From the NCBI GenBank assembly GCA_029932675.1, contig JAOZPP010000064.1, forward strand, positions 1 through 19,478: a DNA stretch of 19,478 bases, in the 5' to 3' direction. This DNA comes from a bacterium. Lineage in GTDB: Bacteria > SM23-81 > DAOVCL01. Positions 14,124 to 19,478 of the stretch are shown here, piece after piece; positions within the stretch are counted from its first letter, which is position 1, and each line of letters begins with the position of its first letter. The position numbers and the translations under genes are program-made. The notes below the pieces were generated by a model, which searched no databases, was not told the origin of the DNA, and saw only the letters and a program-made list of their open reading frames with translations.

Positions 14124-15002
14124 ATGCTACCCAAGGAGATACTAAAGAAGATCCGCCGCATAGAGATAAGGACAAACAATCTGGTAAATAGCGTCTTCTG
14201 TGGTGAATACCAGAGCGTCTTTAAAGGGCGGGGGATGGAGTTCTCCGAGGTGAGGGAATACCAGCAGGGGGATGATATCAGGACTATCGACTGGAATGTC
14301 ACCGCCAGAATGGGCCATCCCTTCGTCAAGAAGTTTGTAGAGGAGAGGGAACTAACGGTGATGCTCTTAGTGGATGTCAGCTCCTCTGGCGAGTTCGGTA
14401 CGGTGAAGCAGATGAAGGGGGAGATAGCAGTGGAGATCTGTGCGCTTTTGGCCTTCTCTGCCATTAAGAACAACGATAGGGTGGGCCTGATCATCTTCAC
14501 CGACAAGATAGAGAAGTTCATCCCGCCGAAGAAGGGGAGAAAGCACGTCCTCAGGGTGATCAGGGAGTTGCTCTATTTTAAACCGGAAGGCAATCAGACG
14601 GATATCTCTGCAGCGTTGGCCTATCTGCGCAATGTGGTGAACAGGAGGAGCGTGGTCTTCCTTGTCTCCGATTTTATGGCTAAGGGATATGAAAAGGCAC
14701 TCAAGGTTGCTCACCATCGACACGACATAATTGCCATCACCATAACAGACCCCCGGGAGATGGAGCTTCCTAAGTTGGGGTTTATCCAGCTTGAGGATGC
14801 AGAGACGGGGGAGGAGATCCTTATAGACACCTCAGATCCTGAGCTGAGGAGGTCATTCTTGGGAATTTCCTCGAGGGAGAAGGAGGAGAGGGACAGGTTG
14901 TTTAGGTCGATAAATGTCGATCAAATAGACATCACTACGGATAAGTCTTACATTATGCCGTTAATGCAGTTTTTCCGGATGAGGGCGAACAAGTTCCGGT
15001 AG
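14124..15002 (+). CDS. DUF58 (von Willebrand A-like) protein
   Basis: The 292-aa product has the DUF58 signature FKGRGMEFSEVREYQQGDDIRTIDWNVTARMG, then a vWA-like fold with a MIDAS-type DxSxS at Asp84-Ser86-Ser88 (MLLVDVSSSGEF), DRVGLIIFTDKIEKFIPPKKG and FLVSDFM. Family members usually work with MoxR AAA+ ATPases in assembling or maturing envelope or enzyme complexes; no MoxR gene lies in the upstream 384 bp, so a partner would be outside the window. The start at 14124 is preceded by only a weak site. It opens the plus-strand operon and precedes the TPR/SurA-like gene by 14 bp. Confidence 0.9.
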   Translation: MLPKEILKKIRRIEIRTNNLVNSVFCGEYQSVFKGRGMEFSEVREYQQGDDIRTIDWNVTARMGHPFVKKFVEERELTVMLLVDVSSSGEFGTVKQMKGEIAVEICALLAFSAIKNNDRVGLIIFTDKIEKFIPPKKGRKHVLRVIRELLYFKPEGNQTDISAALAYLRNVVNRRSVVFLVSDFMAKGYEKALKVAHHRHDIIAITITDPREMELPKLGFIQLEDAETGEEILIDTSDPELRRSFLGISSREKEERDRLFRSINVDQIDITTDKSYIMPLMQFFRMRANKFR

Positions 15003-15016
15003 GCAAGGGGGGATCG

Positions 15017-15955
15017 ATGTCAGAGAGAAGAGATCTATCCCTTTTTGTGATCATCATCCTGATGCTCGGCTTTCTTATCCTCCTCCAACTAAGGAGTAAG
15101 GGGAGGAGGGAGGGAATCCCCAGCAGAGAGAGCAGAGAATTGGCCAACGAATTGGCCGAGAAGGAGCTATATGAACAGGCCATAGCCGAATATGACCGCT
15201 ACCTCCAGGACCCTACACTTCCTCCCAAGCTGAGGGCCAATACCAACTACTTGGTGGGAAACCTATATATGGAGAAGCTCCATGACTACCGGAACGCTAT
15301 GGCTAGGTACATTAAGGCGAAGTTCCTCTATCCTCAAACCGAATTAAAAAATGAGATTAACCGGAAGATAGTGGAGTGTCTGGAGCGGGTGGGCAGGTCA
15401 TTGGATGCCCAACAGGAGATGGAGAGTGCCACCTCCTTGGGAGGGGAAAAGCCCCAGGGCAGAGGACCCGTGGTGGCCAGGATAGGGCAAAGGGAGATAA
15501 CCTTGGGGGAGCTTAATGATCAGATAGAGAAACTCCCCCCATATATGAGGTCCTCCTTCCAGGAGAGGGAGAAGAAGGTAGAATTTCTCAAACAGTATCT
15601 CGCCACTGAGCTTATGTACGATACAGCGAAGAGGAAGGGGTATGATCGGGACAAGGATATCATCGAAGGGGCATTCCAGGCAAAGAAGAACCTGATGGTA
15701 CAGAAACTCATCCAGGATGAGATAAAGAGTGCCGTCCATATAGATGATTCCGACTTAAGGCTTTACTATGAGGCCCATAGGGATAGGTATGTGGAGGAAA
15801 AAGGGGGCAAGAAGAGGCAGCTTTCCTTTCTCGAGGTGAGGGAGAGGGTAAGGGAAGAGCTAACCCAGGAGAGGGAGAACCAGGCCTATGAGAAGTTGGT
15901 GCAAAGGATGTTGAACGCAGAGGACGTGAGGATATATGATGATTTGGTAAAGTAA
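15017..15955 (+). CDS. Membrane-anchored TPR plus SurA/PpiC N-terminal-like protein without parvulin core
   Basis: The 312-aa product begins with one span at residues 8-24 (LFVIIILMLGFLILLQL) and is predicted to face the periplasm. Residues ~40-140 are TPR-like helices (ELYEQAIAEYDRYLQD, YRNAMARYIKAKFLYP). The next part, from about 152, matches the N-terminal chaperone domain of SurA/PrsA-type peptidyl-prolyl isomerases: VVARIGQREITLGELNDQI, YLATELMYDTAKRKGYDRD, LRLYYEAHRDRY. The chain then passes directly to the C-terminal helix REELTQERENQAYEKLVQRML with no parvulin domain between. It is therefore likely a chaperone-like scaffold. ATG 15017 follows AAGGGGGG, 14 bp after DUF58. Confidence 0.82.
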   Translation: MSERRDLSLFVIIILMLGFLILLQLRSKGRREGIPSRESRELANELAEKELYEQAIAEYDRYLQDPTLPPKLRANTNYLVGNLYMEKLHDYRNAMARYIKAKFLYPQTELKNEINRKIVECLERVGRSLDAQQEMESATSLGGEKPQGRGPVVARIGQREITLGELNDQIEKLPPYMRSSFQEREKKVEFLKQYLATELMYDTAKRKGYDRDKDIIEGAFQAKKNLMVQKLIQDEIKSAVHIDDSDLRLYYEAHRDRYVEEKGGKKRQLSFLEVRERVREELTQERENQAYEKLVQRMLNAEDVRIYDDLVK

Positions 15956-16039
15956 GCTTAAAGTTAGAGATCTCTACCCGTTAGTGGCCCCCTGTAGTTT
16001 AAAAGGGGTAAACCTTAATGAATATAGTAAGGGGGGAAT

Positions 16040-16648
16040 ATGAAAGCGTTAGGGGTAGCTTTTAGTGCTCGCCAGGAGGGAAATTGCCTGAAATCTCTCG
16101 ATTATTGTCTGACCGCTTTAAAGGAGAAGGGTTATAAGGTCAAACTGATAAATGTTTATGATCACCAGATAACCCCTTGCAGTCATTGTGGATATGAGTG
16201 TTTTTCCTCTACAAATGAGGGGAAAACCGCACCCTGTCCCCTCCAGGATGATGTTCCCTGGATCTATCAGATGTGTAAGCAGGCAGATCTGATCCTCTTC
16301 GCCATTCCTACCTATGGAGGGCATCTTTCCAGCCTATATATGGCTTTCGGGGAGAGGGGACAGGCGCAGTTCTCCAGTTGGGAGGAGTTCCGACAAGGTT
16401 TCTCCTCTAAGGTCAATTTGATCATTATAGGGAACCTTAGCTCTGGGGGCGATATGGCCCTGCACGAGGCACTCTCCGACTTCTATAACTTTGAACCATT
16501 CCCCGAAGTTTTGCTCCTTTCGGCCAGGCATTGGGGGAGGAATTCGCTGAAAGGGGACTTAGTGGAGGAACCGGAGATAAAGGGGAGACTAACCCAGTTC
16601 GTTGATCGTATTCTCAGTAGGGAAAAAGAGAAAGGAGGTCAAGATTGA
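16040..16648 (+). CDS. Flavodoxin-fold (NADPH-dependent FMN reductase-like) protein with cysteine motif
   Basis: The 202-aa protein opens with a phosphate-binding pattern for FMN (VAFSARQEGNCLKSLDYCL) and has the flavodoxin-like strand DLILFAIPTYGGHLSSLYMAF followed by NLIIIGNLSSGGDM. A cysteine group, CSHCGYECF plus a later Cys in APCPLQDD, resembles the compact CxxC…C motif of iron-sulfur flavoproteins, though only a cluster-binding role, not activity, can be inferred. ATG 16040 follows GGGGGG. It lies 84 bp after the SurA-like gene and its stop overlaps the ABC ATPase start, which ties it to the export operon. Confidence 0.8.
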   Translation: MKALGVAFSARQEGNCLKSLDYCLTALKEKGYKVKLINVYDHQITPCSHCGYECFSSTNEGKTAPCPLQDDVPWIYQMCKQADLILFAIPTYGGHLSSLYMAFGERGQAQFSSWEEFRQGFSSKVNLIIIGNLSSGGDMALHEALSDFYNFEPFPEVLLLSARHWGRNSLKGDLVEEPEIKGRLTQFVDRILSREKEKGGQD

Positions 16649-17583
16649 TCGAAGTGGAGAACCTAACCAAGTATTATGGCTCGCAGATGGCCATTGAGGA
16701 TGTGAACTTTACGGTGGAGAAGGGGGAGATTTTGGGCTTTTTAGGCCCTAATGCGGCAGGGAAGACCACCACGATGAGGATCCTCACCTGCTATATGCCA
16801 GCCACAAAGGGGACGGCCAGGGTTGCGGGATACGATGTCTTTGAGGATTCCCTCCAGGTAAGGAGGAGAATCGGCTATCTTCCGGAGAACCCACCCCTCT
16901 ACAACGATATGTCGGTGAGCTCCTATTTAGGGTTTGTCTCCAGGATAAAAGGGATAGAGTCCAACCAGAGGGCGAAGAGGGTAGAGGAGGTGATGGAGAG
17001 GTGCAGCATTACAGAAGTAAAGGATAGGGTAATCGGTAAGCTCTCCAAGGGCTACAAACAGAGGGTGGGGTTGGCTCAAGCGTTGATCCATGATCCGGAA
17101 GTCCTTATCTTAGATGAGCCTACCGTGGGCCTTGACCCGAAGCAGATAATCGAGGTGAGGGAACTGATCAAGAGCTTGGGAGGAGATCACACCGTAGTGG
17201 TGAGTTCCCACATCCTTCCCGAGGTCTCTATGACCTGCCAGAGGGTAGTGATCATAAATGAAGGGAAGGTGGTTGCTGAGGATACTCCGGAAAACCTTAC
17301 CGCCAAGCTCAAGGGCTCGGAAAGCATCTATCTGGAGGTTGAAGGCCCTCAGGAGGAGATACTTCAGGCGTTGAAAGGGGTAAAGGGGATCTTGGAAGTA
17401 AAGGCTGAACCCAAAGATGGCCGAAGTGCCTTCTATTTAGAGTCCGAACTGAAGAAGGACATCCGCAGGGAGCTCTCCTCTCTGATCGTGGGTAAGGGAT
17501 GGGGGCTATATGAGATAAGGTCGCGGGGGATGAGCTTAGAGGAGATCTTCCTCCATCTTACTACTAAGGAAGAGGAGGTGTAA
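16645..17583 (+). CDS. ABC transporter ATPase, GldA/NatA-like
   Basis: The 312-aa ATPase has Walker A GPNAAGKTT (residues 34-42, with Ala in place of the usual Gly at the fourth position), IGYLPENPPLYND at the Q-loop region, the signature LSKGYKQR, Walker B VLILDEPTVGLDP and the switch His in VVSSHILPEVS. A C-terminal extension of about 90 residues follows, as in gliding-type and drug/Na+ exporter ATPases. The start is TTG 16645, overlapping the flavodoxin stop (TTGA), with AAAGGAGG upstream. It pairs with the permease 3 bp downstream and should energise export of an unidentified substrate. Confidence 0.93.
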   Translation: MIEVENLTKYYGSQMAIEDVNFTVEKGEILGFLGPNAAGKTTTMRILTCYMPATKGTARVAGYDVFEDSLQVRRRIGYLPENPPLYNDMSVSSYLGFVSRIKGIESNQRAKRVEEVMERCSITEVKDRVIGKLSKGYKQRVGLAQALIHDPEVLILDEPTVGLDPKQIIEVRELIKSLGGDHTVVVSSHILPEVSMTCQRVVIINEGKVVAEDTPENLTAKLKGSESIYLEVEGPQEEILQALKGVKGILEVKAEPKDGRSAFYLESELKKDIRRELSSLIVGKGWGLYEIRSRGMSLEEIFLHLTTKEEEV

Positions 17584-17586
17584 AGG

Positions 17587-18366
17587 ATGAGGAACATAGG
17601 AGCCATTTTCGGAAAGGAGATGAAATCGTATTTTGTCTCCCCAATTGCCTATGTGGTGATCGCGGTATTTCTGGTGATCTCCGGCTACTTCTTCTATGGG
17701 ATGCTCTCCAGCTTTGTGCAGCTCTGCATTAGAGCTAACCTCCAGGCTCACTACTACCGGATGGCCCCTCCCAAGCTCAATGTGAACGAGTGGGTGATTA
17801 GGCCACTCTTTCACAATTTGAGTGTAATAGGCATCTTTATGCTCCCCTTAATAACTATGAGGCTCTACTCCGAGGAGAAGAGGTCGGGAACGATTGAGCT
17901 TCTCTTGACCTCTCCCATCACCCGAGTAGAGACCTTGTTGGGGAAGTTCTTAGCCGCTTTAGCCCTTTATGGGATAATGATAGGCGCTACTCTCCTCCAT
18001 CAGGTTTTCCTCTTCGGCTATGGGAACCCGGAAGGGGGGCCAGTCCTCTCTGGGTATATTGGCCTGTTGTTGGAAGGTGCGGCCTTCCTCTCCGTTGGGC
18101 TTCTCATCTCCTCCCTCACCAAGAACCAGATTATTGCCGCAGTAGGGAGCTTCGGCGCCTTCCTCATCCTCTGGGCCATTGGTTGGTTAGCTGATTCCAC
18201 CGGTCCGGGGTTAGGGAAGGTTCTCTCCTCTTTATCGCTTATCGAGCACTTCGACAATTTTTCTAAGGGGATAATAGACACTGGTGATCTGATCTTCTAT
18301 CTATCCTTTATCTTCTTGGGTCTATTTCTGACCTATAGGTCAGTGGAATCAGAAAGGTGGAGGTAA
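17587..18366 (+). CDS. ABC-2 type permease, GldF-like
   Basis: The 259-aa membrane protein starts MRNIGAIFGKEMKSYFVSPIAYVVIAVFLVI, the usual N-terminal cytoplasmic helix and first span of ABC-2 permeases, and has six spans in all. Typical features are the long extracytoplasmic loop (LQAHYYRMAPPKLNVNEWVIRPLF), the conserved EEKRSGTIELLLTSPIT at residues ~97-115 and a final WAIGWLADSTGPG segment. ATG 17587 lies 3 bp after the ATPase stop, and the GldG-like gene begins 1 bp after this stop. Together the three make a gliding-type ABC complex; despite the name, such sets occur in non-gliding bacteria. Confidence 0.92.
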   Translation: MRNIGAIFGKEMKSYFVSPIAYVVIAVFLVISGYFFYGMLSSFVQLCIRANLQAHYYRMAPPKLNVNEWVIRPLFHNLSVIGIFMLPLITMRLYSEEKRSGTIELLLTSPITRVETLLGKFLAALALYGIMIGATLLHQVFLFGYGNPEGGPVLSGYIGLLLEGAAFLSVGLLISSLTKNQIIAAVGSFGAFLILWAIGWLADSTGPGLGKVLSSLSLIEHFDNFSKGIIDTGDLIFYLSFIFLGLFLTYRSVESERWR

Positions 18367-18367
18367 G

Positions 18368-19478
18368 ATGAAGAAGAGAATTGATCTAATTATGCTCTCG
18401 GGAGGTATCCTCATAATCGTTGGCCTATTGGTATTCGGCATCTTGGGAAAGATGACCATTATCCCTGCGGCTATCCTCCTGGTGGGTTTAGGGCTTTTCT
18501 GCTTCATCATTATAGCTAACTTTGAGGCAGTAAGGAGAGTCCTGAAGGGTAGGTCTTTAAAGTATGGGGTAAATGCGGTGATAATTACCCTCTTTATGAT
18601 CGGGATTTTGGTCTTTATTAACCTGCTGGCCATAAGGCATCATCATCGCTGGGATCTAACCCATGCGAGGAGGTTCAGCCTATCGGACAAAACCGTTAAG
18701 GTGCTCAAATCCCTGGATAGGGATGTCCTCATCTCCGCCTTCTTTAAGGGGGAGGAGAGGAAGTTAGCGGATCTTCTCTCCCAGTATTCCTATCGTTCAC
18801 CCAAGGTGAAATATAGGTTCATCGATCCGGATAAGGAGCCCGGACTTACCCGGAGGTACGGGGTCACCTCCTACGGCACGGTGGTAGTGGAATGTGGAGA
18901 GAAGGAGGAGAAATTAGATCAGGCCACGGAATCTGAGTTAACCAATGCTATCCTCAAGGTCTCCCGGAAGGGGAAGAAGGTCATCTATTTCTTGACCGGA
19001 CATGGGGAGAGGGACATCGAGTCTACCGATCCCCAAGGTTACAATAAGGCAAAGAAATCAATAGAGGCAGAGAACTATGAGGTTAAGACCCTCCTCTTGG
19101 CCAGGGAGAAGGAGATTCCGGACGATTGTGCTGTCTTGGTGGTGGCGGGTCCCCAGAAGCAATTCTTCGCGGACGAAGCTAAGACTATAGCGGAGTATCT
19201 GAAGAAAGGGGGGAAAGCGTTCTTTATGCTTGATCCCCCACCCGCTTTGGGGCTGGAGGATTTTATGGGGGATTGGGGCTTGAGGATCGGGAAGGATATA
19301 GTCTTAGATGCCAGTGGGGTGGGAAGACTATTTGGTGCCGGTCCAGCGATGCCCTTAGTGAACAATTATGGCAGACATGCCATAACCAAAGGGTTTAATT
19401 TGATGACCTTCTTTCCTGAGGTGAGATCAGTTACTCCGGAGGAGAAGCCTGGACCAGGATTAGAGGTCACCTCCCTGG
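18368..19478 (+). CDS. GldG-like ABC auxiliary protein (3' end beyond window)
   Basis: The frame is open from ATG 18368 to the end of the window (370 codons). Three hydrophobic segments lie at residues ~7-27, ~31-51 and ~64-85. They are followed by a large extracytoplasmic part with the family start LTHARRFSLSDKTVKVLKSLDRDVLISAFFKG. Further family blocks are VVVECGEKEEKLDQATESELTNAIL, VIYFLTGHGERDI, and a beta-strand region with VLVVAGP and YLKKGGKAFFMLDPPP. This matches the ABC_transp_aux/GldG family associated with GldA and GldF. The usual partner downstream (often DUF4340) would lie outside. Confidence 0.9.
   Translation, partial: MKKRIDLIMLSGGILIIVGLLVFGILGKMTIIPAAILLVGLGLFCFIIIANFEAVRRVLKGRSLKYGVNAVIITLFMIGILVFINLLAIRHHHRWDLTHARRFSLSDKTVKVLKSLDRDVLISAFFKGEERKLADLLSQYSYRSPKVKYRFIDPDKEPGLTRRYGVTSYGTVVVECGEKEEKLDQATESELTNAILKVSRKGKKVIYFLTGHGERDIESTDPQGYNKAKKSIEAENYEVKTLLLAREKEIPDDCAVLVVAGPQKQFFADEAKTIAEYLKKGGKAFFMLDPPPALGLEDFMGDWGLRIGKDIVLDASGVGRLFGAGPAMPLVNNYGRHAITKGFNLMTFFPEVRSVTPEEKPGPGLEVTSL

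Noticed and set aside
14124-15002. Defence-island reading of the DUF58 gene and its neighbours
   Set aside because: The neighbours are ABC export and chaperone-like genes. No nuclease, reverse transcriptase, TIR, HEPN or similar effector domain is present.

Overview
The window looks like a contig from an uncultured bacterium of the Fibrobacteres-Chlorobi-Bacteroidetes (FCB) or a related candidate phylum. The best evidence is a secreted protein at 3239-4531 that ends in a type IX secretion (Por) C-terminal sorting domain, with its typical N-x-PNPFNP start, and a gliding-type ABC export cluster (GldA/GldF/GldG-like) at the right end. GC content is intermediate and arginine is often AGG/AGA. This is inference from domains, not a phylogenetic placement.

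Left part (1-2916) is accessory. The 3' end of an IS1182-like transposase gene abuts the 3' two thirds of a DNA amino-methyltransferase gene that has lost its start, so that gene is a remnant. Two small membrane-protein genes follow. The first is tightly bracketed by GTTRRRY-type core sequences, which suggests, but does not prove, an integron-style cassette.

Middle (2917-9632): a gene for a secreted, zinc-phospholipase-C/S1-P1-like protein sits behind a roughly 123-nt leader that can fold into a long stem. It converges on a run of minus-strand genes: a B12-binding radical SAM enzyme, an alpha/beta hydrolase with no normal start codon at the expected place, a small membrane protein, a DUF3795 cysteine-rich protein, a SAM methyltransferase, a 52-codon remnant of a second methyltransferase, and a CPBP intramembrane protease.

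Middle right (9691-13739): an intact 1314-bp IS3-family element has inserted into a small helical-repeat-like gene, leaving a 3-bp duplication (ACT on the gene strand). The two halves can be joined back in frame. Upstream lies an apparent operon of two half-size permeases (ArsP/YraQ-like) that overlap by TTGA, plus a cupin. A 71-bp near-perfect palindrome then precedes (on +) a DUF1428-like gene read from the minus strand.

Right part (14124-end) is an ordered plus-strand operon: DUF58 protein, membrane-anchored TPR/SurA-N-like protein lacking a parvulin domain, a cysteine-containing flavodoxin-fold protein, ABC ATPase, ABC-2 permease and a GldG-like auxiliary protein that runs off the end. 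Spacing is tight (overlap or 1-14 bp) at all junctions except an 84-bp gap before the flavodoxin gene. The set points to an envelope or export function.

No tRNA, rRNA or CRISPR array was seen. No clearly novel defence system is evident. The most unusual items are the cassette-like left region, the structured leader, the palindrome, and the composition of the DUF58-ABC operon.
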